A stretch of 64,000 bases of DNA from Anadara kagoshimensis (GCA_021292105.1 CM037857.1:42773464-42837463), one strand, 5' to 3'; positions 10,101-19,619 are shown, counted from the first letter of the stretch. Notes: a model not told the origin generated them from the letters alone. Translations and numbers: made by a program.

Positions 10101-11686
10101 TCATGCGTGTATATTTCGTCTACCTGATGTGAACACTAATCATGGGCAATGTGTGCATGTATTAACTGCGAAACCTAACGCTACCCATGTATTCGATGGA
10201 CTCTCCTGTATGAATATTTCTAATGAAAGGTCAAACGGAAATGTTGTTTACCTATATATAATAGACTATTTGTACGAATCGGTTTGAAGGAAGGTTGGTT
10301 TTGTTGCAAGAATGACCAGTACATCTAGTTTTGTCTTTAGACTTAGACTAGTAAAATCAAAGTACAATTGCAATTAAGATATACCAACGGCTTAAAGATT
10401 ATTTTTAATCTTTTTGTTGACATGAGGAACCAGCTATAATGTAGTTAATAGAACCTAATAGATTTCTTTTAGAACAGCCATCTGGAGTTAATGCGTCTCC
10501 CCCACCCAGGTTTTTATTTGACTTATTCAAAAGCGAACAAATTGATTGGATAACAAATGCCAATAAAATGTCCAAATAAGATACTAACTCTGGAGAAATG
10601 TTCTTGGATTGATACATTATCATGGAGTTTTTATTTAAGAAATAACATTCTGATCATGGTATTTCAAGGGGCAATGCAAGATACTGTGGCGCGTGCCAAA
10701 TTCGATGAAGAGCGAAGCCCTTCTTTTTGAATATGGCACGCGTCACGCTATCTTGCATTACCCCTTGAAATACCATGAGCAGAAATGTTATTTCTTATAT
10801 TTACAATTCTTTCTTTTAATGTTTTAACCCTTGGCGATATTTCTTCCATACCTGCTCATGTGAGGTAGGATTTTAAGCCACGCGAGATCGGCGTATCTCA
10901 AATGACTATGTGACCCCCTGTGTAGGATGGACATGACGTAATATTGCGGGAAAATTGATACACATCAAGGGTCATGACCCCAATTGTCTTTCATTGAAAT
11001 TGCAATACAATTGTTTCTGTATGTTTCATCTAAGACAGCTACAGTCATATTGTTAATATATAACAAAGACCATGAGGAAGCTCTGTTTGTATAGTGTCCG
11101 CTTCGTATGTGAGGGGTTGAACCCTGGCTAGTGTCTGCCCAAGACTTGAAAATAGGTAGTGAGCAGTGACTATTATTTCACCAAGCATTCGGCTTTTTGA
11201 AATTAAAGTCAGGGCTTCCTTCGGAAGAGACTTTAAAAACGAGGCCCATTGTAACGTCATGTATGGTATGTAAAAGAACTTGCACATTGTTCCAAAATTC
11301 TTGTCCTAAAATTCTACCACTTCACCTATAGCTTGATATCAGTGCAATATTCTTGAATGGCACAAAAAACCCATTCAGATTGAATCAATATAATGATAAA
11401 GCAACGCTTATTTATAAAAATCGATATATATTTGTTACAGATAAATGAAATCGATGTTGGATGGGCTTTGGGATATATGTTGGAAGCCAGTGTCGGCGAG
11501 CCTAGAATACTACCGGTGACTGTTTTAAGCAACACAACCTTTGCAGGCTTTATAGCGGCGTTTTTAGTAATTGTAATTATTCCGGTAGGAATTATTGGCG
11601 TTTTTATTGCAAGAAAATACAAAAAGAAAAATGATGGTCTTATAGGTAAAGAATATCCAAGTTATGGAACTGCAGAAAAAGCATAG
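1012..11686 (+). CDS. ENTPD: Ecto-nucleoside triphosphate diphosphohydrolase (CD39/ENTPD family), 3' eight exons; 5' end outside window
   Basis: Spliced from 1012-1180, 2179-2433, 3292-3426, 3798-3941, 6191-6247, 6491-6622, 9242-9376 and 11441-11686. All joins after the first visible exon are phase 0 with GT-AG borders, giving about 424 continuous codons. Visible family motifs are the ACR3-like SGVEEALFSWTTSNY (usual EEG is EEA here), ACR4 GALDLGGTSTQIAF, the paired-cysteine region SPCGH...APCTK, ACR5-region AFSNFY, and VGWALGYMLE. The last exon adds a hydrophobic helix (FAGFIAAFLVIVIIPVGIIG) followed by basic RKYKKK, as in two-membrane-span cell-surface NTPDases. These enzymes hydrolyse extracellular NTP/NDP to NMP using Ca2+/Mg2+. 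ACR1, ACR2 and the N-terminal membrane span must lie left of the window. No in-frame stop or frameshift was seen. Orthology to one vertebrate ENTPD is not claimed. Confidence 0.9.
1264..1400. repeat. Two-copy tandem repeat in ENTPD intron
   Basis: A ~75-bp segment (GGCCTCTTTTCGAAACGGAT ... CCTAGAGTCCCATAT) is repeated once with few changes. It is followed by a 16-C homopolymer near 1407-1422. The rest of this intron (1181-2178) shows no other recognisable feature. Confidence 0.75.
2179..2433 (+). CDS. ENTPD: ENTPD visible exon 2 (ACR4)
   Basis: 85 codons, phase 0 at both ends, acceptor tttcag and donor ACG|gtacgt. Contains GALDLGGTSTQIAFHP, the ACR4 nucleotide-binding motif (usual LDLGGASTQ), then the LYGLVNDLYSNSYNCYG region that matches the YGxxYxxYTxSFLCYG segment of the family. 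Confidence 0.9.
3090..3211. repeat. 39-bp tandem repeat, three copies, ENTPD intron
   Basis: The unit GCTATCAGATCATGGACGAC + CTATAGTTCCCGTTTTGTT appears three times in a row with 1-2 changes per copy. It lies 80 bp before the acceptor of visible exon 3. Confidence 0.85.
3292..3426 (+). CDS. ENTPD: ENTPD visible exon 3
   Basis: 45 codons, phase 0, acceptor atttcag and donor AAG|gtatag. Carries SPCGHIGY and APCTKN, cysteines expected to form conserved extracellular disulfides in this family. Confidence 0.85.
3798..3941 (+). CDS. ENTPD: ENTPD visible exon 4
   Basis: 48 codons, phase 0, acceptor tttacag and donor TAT|gtaagt. Encodes GSGDIKQCQ, then a C-x(4)-C pair in DCNYSHCGFNGQYQPP, matching the CPYSQCAFNGIFLPP-type loop of cell-surface NTPDases. 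Confidence 0.88.
4904..5249 (+). mobile_element. tRNA-derived SINE (family 1), near full length
   Basis: The head has an A box (TAGCTCAGTTGGTAGAGTG) and a B box (GGTTTGAGCCCC) in tRNA spacing, preceded by ACCACTGCGG. A ~250-bp body follows with TGACCCAAGACTTTAAAGT, and the tail ends GGGACGTTAAACACCATTAC plus ACTCA repeats. Copies occur at 5459-5705 (-), 11085-11370, 46541-46886 (-) and 57149-57430. It is not a functional tRNA: there is no 3' acceptor stem. The architecture fits widespread molluscan tRNA-SINEs; the family name is not asserted. Confidence 0.85.
5459..5705 (-). mobile_element. tRNA-derived SINE (family 1), diverged copy
   Basis: On the minus strand this reads GGAGGTTGTGGGATCGAATC (B-box region), then the GTAGTGACTGTTCTTTCGTC body segment shared with the 4904-5249 copy. 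The A-box end is lost and the tail is diverged. Confidence 0.7.
6191..6247 (+). CDS. ENTPD: ENTPD visible exon 5 (19-codon exon)
   Basis: A 57-bp phase-0 exon with acceptor tttccacag and donor CAA|gtaagt, encoding KYVKTIADEHTDFQLRQPQ. In vertebrate enzymes the corresponding span is shorter (about GDFG), so this is an insertion before the ACR5-region AFS motif. Strong splice signals and phase support it; protein similarity alone would not. Confidence 0.65.
6491..6622 (+). CDS. ENTPD: ENTPD visible exon 6
   Basis: 44 codons, phase 0, acceptor tatttcag and donor GAG|gtaagt. Starts AFSNFYLEMEFL, equivalent to the AFSAFYFVMKFL region, and ends VKLLCHKNWTE, equivalent to the conserved KFCxxPW segment. 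Confidence 0.88.
7195..8235. repeat. Diverged tandem array in ENTPD intron 6
   Basis: The phrase TTATGTACCGATTTTGT + AAATTTTAAACATAGAA + GAACTCCGGGTATTAAACAT recurs at about 7210, 7360, 7665, 7970 and 8135. Between copies lies TTACTATAAATAGCAAAAAC-like sequence. Copies differ by 15-30 percent and by indels, so the array is old. The short reading frames here are by-products. Confidence 0.65.
8876..9219. mobile_element. MITE family A copy, interrupted by a family B MITE
   Basis: The left end TATAGACAAACAATATTGAC and the right end (reverse of GGAAAAAACAATGACCTGTT) are inverted copies of the family A terminal repeat. About 175 bp of family B sits between them, so B inserted into A. It ends about 20 bp upstream of the acceptor of ENTPD visible exon 7. 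Confidence 0.75.
8928..9103. mobile_element. MITE family B copy nested in family A
   Basis: Ends GTCGAACCTGCCTTAAAGGC and, inverted, GTCAAACCTGTATATAAAGA with the CCAAGGGAACCAG segment just inside. Family B copies also occur at 50008-50196 and 58897-59067. Confidence 0.75.
9242..9376 (+). CDS. ENTPD: ENTPD visible exon 7
   Basis: 45 codons, phase 0, acceptor tttatttag and donor AAG|gtaagt. Encodes LPLYCFGGQYIHTLLTQGF...WNNISFVNK, matching the YCFSGTYILSLLLQGY segment of the family. The 3' part of this exon plus its donor is repeated three times downstream (9389-9662). Confidence 0.9.
9294..9662 (+). repeat. Four tandem ~92-bp units: end of ENTPD exon 7 with its splice donor
   Basis: Unit 1 is the real exon end (GGCCAATATATCCACACATT ... 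AACAAGGTAAGTTTGAT). Units 2-4 start near 9389, 9479 and 9571 and repeat the same 70 bp of coding sequence plus the donor (ATGGTAAGT, ATGGTAAGT, AAGGTAAGA). Units 2 and 3 read FMNM instead of FVNK before the donor. Only unit 1 joins the upstream exon body in frame; reading on from it meets TGA at 9428. Confidence 0.9.
9693..9936. mobile_element. MITE family A, complete copy
   Basis: About 244 bp with terminal inverted repeats of roughly 40 bp: TATAGGTAAACAACATTGAC, CTGTCCGCTTGACCTTTCAT and their inverse at the right end. The interior contains CCCATGAGTAGTATCAAGAT and CATTGCCCATGATTAGTGTT. No coding capacity. Confidence 0.85.
10019..10257. mobile_element. MITE family A, complete copy, opposite interior orientation
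   Basis: The same terminal repeats as 9693-9936 bound about 239 bp. The interior (AACACTAATCATGGGCAATG, then GCTACCCATGTATTCGATGG) runs in the opposite direction to that copy. Confidence 0.85.
10637..10797. mobile_element. Foldback element with ~75-bp arms
   Basis: AAGAAATAACATTCTGATCA + TGGTATTTCAAGGGGCAATG + CAAGATAC... is mirrored almost perfectly by ...GTAGCGTG-like sequence ending TACCATGAGCAGAAATGTTA + TTTCTT. The short loop is CGATGAAGAGCGAAGCCC. It would form a long hairpin. A MITE is the simplest reading. Confidence 0.85.
11085..11370 (+). mobile_element. tRNA-derived SINE (family 1), diverged copy in last ENTPD intron
   Basis: GTGAGGGGTTGAACCCTGGC is the B-box area, followed by TGCCCAAGACTTGAAAATAG, GTGACTATTATTTCACCAAG and CTTCACCTATAGCTTGATAT, all shared with the 4904 copy. 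The A box is eroded. It ends about 70 bp before the last ENTPD exon. Confidence 0.75.
11441..11686 (+). CDS. ENTPD: ENTPD last coding exon: ACR5, membrane helix, cytosolic tail
   Basis: 82 codons including TAG, acceptor tttgttacag. INEIDVGWALGYMLE is ACR5. A single hydrophobic helix follows, then basic ARKYKKK and a short tail ending GTAEKA. No AATAAA signal was seen close downstream, so the 3' UTR end is unknown. Confidence 0.92.
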   Translation: MNEIDVGWALGYMLEASVGEPRILPVTVLSNTTFAGFIAAFLVIVIIPVGIIGVFIARKYKKKNDGLIGKEYPSYGTAEKA

Positions 11687-11720
11687 AGTTTATTGTTATG
11701 TTGTTTGTTACAAAGCCTGT

Positions 11721-11964
11721 ATATACAAACAACATCGACCTGTCTGCTTGACCTTTCAATGGGGATATTCATATAGAAGAATCCATCCAACACTTAGGCA
11801 GTGTTACGATTCACAGTTAATACATTAACAATGCACGTTTTCCATTATTGAGTATCCACCCAATACATAGGTGGTGTTAGGATTCACAGTTAATACATAC
11901 TGTAGATTTTGAAATTTTTGCGTCATCTTGGTGTGAACGCACTTTAATATTTATTAGCGTCTTT

Positions 11965-11999
<35 letters not shown>

Positions 12000-12572
12000 T
12001 TTATTATAGTGACATGTGCATCAAATACAATAGTAAAGTATAATAAATAACATAAAGTAGCACCCGGCCCAAAGGACCTGTAAGACACTCAAAAATATAA
12101 ATCCATAGAACAATATTAACATATTATTAATGACTATTTACATATAATATGGACTTTCGAATATCGAAAGCTTTCAAAATGAATTTTGACGTTTGTCTGG
12201 GGAAATTAGTTGAGATTGTGTGTAACATTTCTGTATCTGAGTCGTTATTAGTTTTCGCGTGATCGCGACTCTGTAGTTATAATATTAATTGCTGCTTATT
12301 TTTCGCGAAACTTTTATTTTCACGACTTGTTTCATTCGCTTCGCGAATTTACGCCAAAATAAAACGATCGCGAAAATTTCCCAATTTACAGTTTACAGTG
12401 TAGGTTATTGTTGAGGAACCACCCAATACATAGCTGGCGTTAGGATTCACAGTTAATACATAAACAGTGTTTGTTTTTCATTATGTTTACGAAGTAAACA
12501 TGTGTTCCCTATACGCAAATGTAGTACTGATCTAAGTTAAAGGTTAAGCAGAAAGGTCAGTGTTATTCCATA
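11721..12572. mobile_element. MITE family A copy enlarged by later insertions
   Basis: It starts ATACAAACAACATCGACCTG at the left and ends AGAAAGGTCAGTGTTATTCC at the right. The interior carries two extra copies of the ACCCAATACATAGGTGGTGT + TAGGATTCACAGTTAATAC segment, a (TAAG)n run at 11966-12000, and a TTTCGCGAAA-rich segment at 12240-12390 that resembles the one at 4670-4850. It is probably a composite of several insertions. Confidence 0.55.
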
Positions 12573-13189
12573 AGTCGAGGAACATACTTTGTAAGCAGGC
12601 ATTAATCTACTAGTATTCCTCAATAATGTTTTTGGTATCAGTGCTATATTTTTATACGAAATACAGGCGTCTTTTATATTGTATTTTAAAAATAAGTAAA
12701 TAAGTTTTACAAAGAATTTAATTTCTTTGCAAATGTAGTTCTTATGTTTAAAACAAAATCATATACAAGGCAAAAAACAACACAACAAAGAACATGGCAC
12801 GATTAAGTCATGATAGAAACAAGACAACAACACACAATTTTGTTCTCTTATTGATGTCCATACATTTGTCTCAATGGTGTCACATACATTTGTACTGTTC
12901 TGTTCTATTGTCATGTGCTGTTGTTGATATATAGTTATTATTTATGTATAATGTTTGTCATTTAATTTTGTCTGGTCATTTTTTATGTGTTTTACCATTT
13001 AATGCTATATCTTCCATTGTTAACACATATATATATATATTCGTTTTATATACAACTAAACTCGTCTTTTTTAAATATGTTTGATCTTTGATTTTAAATG
13101 TTGATTGCACTCATATGTTCTGTATATTAACGAAGTATTATCATAATTCCTGACTTTTTGTCCTTTGTTATTTGATTTTATGAGTTATT

Positions 13190-13419
13190 TATAGGCAAAC
13201 AACATTGACCTTTCATTGGGAATATTCATAAAGAAGGATCCAACTAATATATGGGTAGTAGTAGGATTTACAATAAATAATGTATACACAAGGTACATGA
13301 TTAGTGTTCGCATTCTGTAGACAAAATTAACCCACCCTATACATAATCACAATCGTCCATAATTGATATTTAAATTGATGGTCAAGCGTACAGGCCAAAG
13401 TTGTTTGCTTTTTCCTATG
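13190..13419. mobile_element. MITE family A, complete copy
   Basis: TATAGGCAAACAACATTGAC at the left and its inverse near 13400 bound about 230 bp. The CTGTCCGCTTG part of the left terminal repeat is deleted. 12573-13189 otherwise holds only AT-rich DNA without recognisable features. Confidence 0.8.
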
Positions 13420-13866
13420 CGTTCTGTGTTCTGTGATAAAAGTGAACTATGTTTAACATAAATTCTCTATGGCGTTTTTCTCTCTTAGATTGTTTGGTTC
13501 TGAAACTCCAAAGTCTGTAACTGTTACAGATCAGCTTGCTATTCCAGGTATTAAATTAACATGAAGATTAACATTATTTGTGGAACATGAAGAGTTTCAT
13601 GTTACCAAAACCGTTATTTCATATTAAATTTTGAGAAGATATTGTAATCTAAGACTTTTCTGGGATATGAAGTAATAAACCGAATTTTACAATAAGCAAA
13701 TCTAACATACTGATTACAAAATTGATCTCCGTGTATGCTCACATTCTCTTTTAGCCAGTTTGTTTTGAAACATATCAATATCTATCCAACATTACTTATT
13801 TTGATTTGTAGTTCAAAAGTATTCTAGTTTGCTCAAATTTTCTTATGGGTTACATAAACAGCTAAG

Positions 13867-14066
13867 AATGGGGTTCGCCGCTGTACCACGTGATACCTTC
13901 TAACGTGTCTGTGAAACGCTTGTTTCCAATGGACATGGAATCGCACAATATGACGTTTCCCGTAAAAACGACGTTATTCCGGAAATTTGTGGCGTTGACG
14001 TTTTCCAAAATGTTCCGCACAAACGTTAAGAGGTATTGATCACGTGGTACGACGGCGAACCCCATT
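13867..14066. mobile_element. MITE family E (200 bp, GGGGTTCGCC ends)
   Basis: AATGGGGTTCGCCGCTGTAC + CACGTGATAC is inverted at the right end (GTATTGATCACGTGGTACGA + CGGCGAACCCCATT). The interior is GC-richer than its surroundings (GTAAAAACGACGTTATTCCG). A diverged relative lies in a myosin intron at 28016-28224. Confidence 0.85.
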
Positions 14067-14142
14067 GATAGAATTGCCAGATACTGTTATTGGATTTTAT
14101 TATTCAATTCATTACCGAATGTATATGACAATAGGAACAATG

Positions 14143-14580
14143 TTTCTGTAGTTGTATAATTTTGTTATTATAATGTTTATATGTTATATAACAGAAGATA
14201 CAATGTTTCGGAAGCTGTTTGTTATAATTTTTGTTATAATAATGTTTTATATGTTATATGACAGAAGATACAATTTATTTTTTGTATAATTTTTGTTATC
14301 AAAATGTTTTATATATTATATAACAGAAGATACAATGTTTCTATAGTTGTTTGTATAATTTTTGTTATTAAAATGTTTTATATATTATATAACAGAAGAT
14401 ACAATATTTCTGTAGTTGTTTGTAATAATTTTTGTTATTAAAATGTTTTATACGTTATATGACATAAGATACAATGTTTCTGTGGTTGTTTATTATAATT
14501 TTTGTTATTATAATGTGTTAGAAGATACAATGTTTCTGTAGTTGTTTGTATAATTGTTATAATAATGTTTTATTTTGCAT
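14143..14580. repeat. ~70-bp AT-rich tandem repeat, about six copies
   Basis: The unit ATAATTTTTGTTATTAAAAT + GTTTTATATATTATATAACA + GAAGATACAATGTTTCTGTA + GTTGTTTG repeats from 14143 to 14580 with small indels. 14581-15149 after it is AT-rich and featureless. Confidence 0.8.
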
Positions 14581-15149
14581 ACTTCTATTGTCCTCTATTG
14601 CGTAAAATTTGCATGAAAATAATTATTCAAAACTATTTGCTTAAAATTAATAAAACTTTGTAGAAAAAACTAACATTAACGCTTTTCAAAATGGGCAAAT
14701 TTTATCGAATATATTTGAGTGTTGTAGGAAAAATAAGGCAACACTAAACTAATAAATTAATCTTACAAACAATATATTGACTGGTAACATTCCTATGGCA
14801 ATTTTTACTTGTCTTCTGTCTGTTTACACCATTCGAAAGAATAACAAGTATACGTTTTTTGTTGGCAAATCGTTGCTACAATTCCAATGCTTTTACCATT
14901 TCTCTGAATCATGGTAAATAAATGGATGAAGAAACCATGACTAGATAACATTGCATGTAATTACCTAGTCGCTCACATCTTTAACTTATGCTAAAAAGTG
15001 ACAACGTACTTTGTATAATTTTTGTCCTAGATTTCCATTTGTGCTTTCACTAAATTCTTTATACTTGAATAATTAACGTTTGCATTTAGTTGTTTTTTTA
15101 AATATGTTTTGTGTTATATAATTTTATTGCCGTAAATATATAATACATG

Positions 15150-15390
15150 TATAGGCGAACAATTTTGACCTGTCCGCTTGACCTTTCATTAAAAATATTT
15201 ATCACGGACCGAGTACATCTATCTATAGGGGACACATGTGTTTATTCTACATATATCATGAGATATACTCACCTCGTAGAGTACACCTGTGCAATGTGTA
15301 TCTAAACACTACCCATTTTTTGGGTGGACCCTCCAATATGAATATTACTTATGAAGGTCAAGCGGACAGGTCGATGTTGTTTACCTATAC
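15150..15390. mobile_element. MITE family A, complete copy
   Basis: TATAGGCGAACAATTTTGAC + CTGTCCGCTTGACCTTTCAT is mirrored by ATGAAGGTCAAGCGGACAGG + TCGATGTTGTTTACCTATA. About 241 bp. Confidence 0.85.
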
Positions 15391-15429
15391 ACACATGTAT
15401 ATCAATATCAACTAATAAAATAATTGACG

Positions 15430-15623
15430 GATCGCCGGCCATGCCTACAATGTTCCGACAAAGTCCAGGCATACTTGAAATACTCACAAAAAGAACGAAA
15501 ACTCGGCCTGAATTGTGATATTTAATGACGTCACGGACACTAGTACGTCATTTGTTGCCGTAACGCTGCTTTGGTACCGTGATTGCGGCCAGTGTCGGAA
15601 CACAAATGGCATGGCCGACGATA
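15430..15623. mobile_element. MITE family F (~195 bp, imperfect terminal repeats)
   Basis: ATCGCCGGCCATGCCTACAA + TGTTCCGACA at the left is mirrored by TGTCGGAACACAAATGGCAT + GGCCGACGAT at the right. The interior is GC-richer than its surroundings (AATGACGTCACGGACACTAG). One copy in the window. Confidence 0.7.
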
Positions 15624-16499
15624 CCTCATTTTGTATAGTACTATACCGTACATATTTGCTAAAAATTAACATTGAGCTGACGTAAAGGATCCGAAGCAAG
15701 TTAGTCGAGATATGGTTAACCAGTTGACGAAAAGCCGCTGAAAGATAGCAGCTGTCCAAAAGCCGTCGAGATATAGCCTCAGTGACAGGAGGGATGAGCT
15801 GTGATTCCGAACAAAATCTACGTGAGCTGTTTGTTCAATTTGTGAAAGGTCTGTTCTGTAGCCGTTGTGATAATTATTGATTAACAAGCACATTAATGAC
15901 ATTTAAAATACATTTGTAATAACATTCATAAGAAATATACAGTTAATATCAGAACATTTCTAACACTTTTTGGTTTTTTTCATGGTAAAATTGATCATAA
16001 AAATAGTTTTGTAAATAGTTGCATTTTTAGAAACAGAAGGAATTTTGAGTAAATGTGAAAGTTGAATGTTTAAGTCAATATCTCTTATCCAACACTGTGA
16101 TTTGAAAGACATTTACAATACATTGTGATTACATGAGTATATAAGCTGATGTTTCAGAAAAAATTGTGTAAAAACTTGCATATTTAGAGGAAAAGAGGAA
16201 TTTTGAGAAAATGTAAAGGTAATATGTTAAAGTCCATATCTTTTAAAATATCACTGTTATTTGAATGAAAATTAATCTAATCGATCCAAAAAACTGCCAC
16301 TTGCAGTCCGTTCAGTGTTGAGTTCTTTTATATTATTTATAATTTGAATGAAAATTCAAATACATTATGATTACATGAGTATTTAAGCTGATGTTTCAAA
16401 TATGTTTGTGGTAAAAACTTGCATTTTAGAGGGAAAAAAAGAATTTTGAGAAAATGCTCCTATAGACCATTTTTTTCAATATGTTGTGTCATATGATAA

Positions 16500-17980
16500 A
16501 TTTTGGATGTTTCTCTTAAAATGTTACAATATGACAATGGTATTTCGTCTTTTATTTTATATTTTTATCAAGCAATATTTTTTACGATTGTTACTCTCTA
16601 TATATTATATACAATATATGATAATCTATTTGTTAGCATAATTTTTATTAATATTTCTAGACTTTTTACAAATGGTTATATAAACAGAGCTTTTGTTATA
16701 TGATATTGTCTTGTTTTCATATATACATAAACCCTCATAATTGTTGAGATTTTTTTTTTTAAATCATATTTTGTTATTATTTTTCAAATTATAATGCGTC
16801 AATTAAAAACTTGTGCAACAATCGTTGGGGGATCGATACTACAACTAAATGACTATTTTTTTTAAATGAGAGTTACTCCCCTTTGTGTCAGCATTTCCGG
16901 TCGTCTGCTAGCTAGTAAGCTTAGTTGTATATCATATTTTTGAAATCTATAATAGATAAATACTTAAACAGTATGTAATGGCTTCCAACTAAATATTTCT
17001 CTTTCAACACGGAATAGTGGGATAGTTATTGAAATTGAGTACTACAAAGACACTATTGGCAAACTTCGCCTGGCTAAAGACAGGAGGATTGGTTATCTGG
17101 CCAGTGAAAGTTATATCAAGAGATTGAAAAAATAAAATGAAGAGTTAATATCTGTGTAAAAGAACCGATAATATGACCAAAAATGATATATATACCAGTT
17201 CTTTTAGGGGATTGAGGTCCAAAATGGGGTATTCTGGGTCTAAATTTTGGATGTTTCTCTCAAAATGTTAAAATATGACAATGGTATTTCGTCTTTTATT
17301 TTATATTTTTATCAAGCAATATGTTCACGATTGTTACTTTCTATATATTATATACAATATATGATAATCTATTTGTTAGCATAATTTTTATTAATATTTC
17401 TAGACTTTTACAAATGGTTATATAAACAGAGCTTTTGTTATATGATATTGTCTTGTTTTCATATGTACATAAACCCTCATAATTGTTGAGATTTTTTTTT
17501 CAAAATCATATTTTGTAATTATTTAATTATAATTCGTCAATTAAAAACTTGTGCAACAATCAGTGGAGAATCAATACTACAATTAAATGACTATTTTTTA
17601 AATGAGAGTTACTCCCCTTTGTGTTAGCATTTCCAGTGGTCTGCTAGCTAGTTAGCTTAGTTGTATATCATATTTTTGAAATCTATAATAGATAAATACT
17701 TAAACAGTATATAATGGCTTCACAACTAAATATTTCTCTTTCAACACGGAATAGTGGGATAGTTATTGAAATTCAGAACTACAAAGGCACTTGGAGACCC
17801 AGAAAACTGGTTCGCCTTGCAGAAGACTTGGTTATCTGGCCAGTGAAAGTTATATCAAAAAATTGAAAAATAAAATGTAGAGTTGATATGTGTGTAAATG
17901 AACCGATAATATGACCAAAAATTATATATACACCAGTTCTTTTAGGGGATTGAGGTCCAAAATCGGGTATATGGATCTAA
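16500..17980. repeat. ~744-bp direct tandem duplication
   Basis: The segment beginning TTTTGGATGTTTCTCT at 16501 recurs at 17245 and stays alignable to about 17980, with small indels only. Shared landmarks are CAACACGGAATAGTGGGATA, GTTATCTGGCCAGTGAAAGT and AACCGATAATATGACCAAAA. Neither copy has a long reading frame. An 85-codon frame at 17911-18168 starts at the end of copy 2 and matches nothing I recognise. Confidence 0.85.
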
Positions 17981-18221
17981 TAAGTATTAGGCCAAAACTA
18001 AACCCGATTAAGAACTTTTATGACCACGTAAAACCTGATACGAGAATTGGGACTGTACACGTTATATATTTCTTGGATTCATATAAAATTTTCAAGAAAC
18101 TTGCTCTTGTCAGATTGAGGCCCCTTTTTCAAACTGAAGGGCTGACAAAGTATTTCATATTCCATTAACCAATATAAAATTCTCAATAATTATGAGGAAG
18201 AATAATAGAATAAAAAAACCT

Positions 18222-18224
18222 TAA

Positions 18225-18284
<60 letters not shown>
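18222..18284. repeat. (AT)n(GT)n microsatellite
   Basis: A run of AT dinucleotides passes directly into about 20 GT repeats. Nothing else was recognised between 18285 and 18980 except a weak B-box-like GGTTTCAAACATGAC near 18546. Confidence 0.95.
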
Positions 18285-18286
<2 letters not shown>

Positions 18287-18984
18287 AGTGAAAAAGACTC
18301 TTAGATTGTTTGAAAGATTGAAAGAACGGGTTAAAAATTCTAAAAAGTGCCCATTTCCTCCTGTTTGATCGGACGTGTCATCGGGATACCAAGAACTTCT
18401 ATTGAAAATAAGGATCTTTGTTTTTTTACTACTTGTTCCGTGAATTGTGGTACGCAGACAAAGGAATTAAGTTAACATCTCAAACTCGACAAAATATACT
18501 ACTACGGTTGTTAGAAGACACTCTTCGTATGCCACGAGAGGTCATGGTTTCAAACATGACACTTAGGCAGATCCTGGTGTCAGAAAGTTTCCTCTAGTAC
18601 CATCTCAAAAATAGCACCTCGTCATAAGGGAAGACTTTTTGACTTTGGTGTAGAAAAAAACCATTACTCCACTTCATAGTGGACACTTGAACTTTTATCA
18701 CAGTGAGACAGGCTGGTCCGGAAGGATAATTTTAACTCCCAACTGTTTTTCTAGCATACCAATGCCATGTAAAACAGTACTCGGTATAATATACTGTATG
18801 TATCCGAATATTGTTTTAATGTATTTTTAAAGCATGTATTTACAATTCATATTTGCTACTGCACATCATTATTCCCGATCTATACCCGAAAACAAATTCC
18901 AATAGTTGCTCTTGACATGCTTGTCCTACTTATGAAAGTAAGATTGCTAAAGGTTTGTAGAATAGTAATGATGTTTTGTGCCCC

Positions 18985-19190
18985 ATTCAAAATTCTTACA
19001 GTTATATTGAGGCGCTCACTTCAGGGATGGTGAAGGAAATCGGAGTGCCCAGAGGAAACCATCAATCTTAAGAAAGTAAACTGACAAACTTTCTCACACT
19101 AGGATCTGTCAGTGGGGTTCAAACCCAGACTGAGAGGTATTGTGATCCATAAACCTGCGCTTTAGACCACTCGACCAGTGAGGTCCAATT
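18985..19190 (-). mobile_element. tRNA-derived SINE (family 3)
   Basis: On the minus strand it starts GGACCTCACTGGTCGAGTGG + TCTAAAGCGCAGG, a tRNA-Leu/Ser-like A-box region. GGTTTGAACCCCAC (B box) follows, then a body with TCCTAGTGTGAGAAAGTTTG and GGTTTCCTCTGGGCACTCCG. Fragments of the same body occur near 47450-47550. Confidence 0.75.
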
Positions 19191-19249
19191 ACATGTGTAA
19201 CTGTTTTGTGTTAATAAAATACTCTTCATGACGTCTGTTGATCATGTTT

Positions 19250-19415
19250 ATCATGTAGCTACCTAAACAGGAGGTGCTTACCCTTCCGGAGCACCGATCT
19301 CACTTTCCTGGTTTAAGTTCACATGTCTAACTTAACTTGTCAGTTCCAAAGTTTTTACTTTGCTTCTGAATTGTGATTCGGATATGGATCAGTATGTTTG
19401 TTTTTGATTACTAGT
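19250..19415 (+). repeat. Dispersed repeat family C, copy 1
   Basis: GTAGCTACCTAAACAGGAGG + TGCTTACCCTTCCGGAGCAC, then CTTAACTTGTCAGTTCCAAA and TTGTGATTCGGATATGG. The same order recurs at 19620-19918, 20226-20390 and 57820-57975, and inverted in myosin introns. No terminal repeat was resolved, so its class is unknown. Confidence 0.8.
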
Positions 19416-19499
19416 TCGTTTAAAGCAGAATAGAAAGCATCTTACGCCTGTCATTCTAATTTTGACTGATGAAAAAATATAATAATAATTTAAAAAATT

Positions 19500-19500
<1 letters not shown>

Positions 19501-19555
<55 letters not shown>
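19501..19555. repeat. (TA)n microsatellite
   Basis: About 27 uninterrupted TA dinucleotides. Confidence 0.97.
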
Positions 19556-19557
<2 letters not shown>

Positions 19558-19619
19558 AATTTCGTCGATGCGAAAGTAATTCTATGTACAAGTTATTATG
19601 ACACATAATACGTGGGCCA

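Noticed and set aside
15302-15902. Overlapping minus-strand frames of 61-91 codons
   Set aside because: They run through the ends of MITE families A and F and stop at unrelated positions; no motif or splice support.
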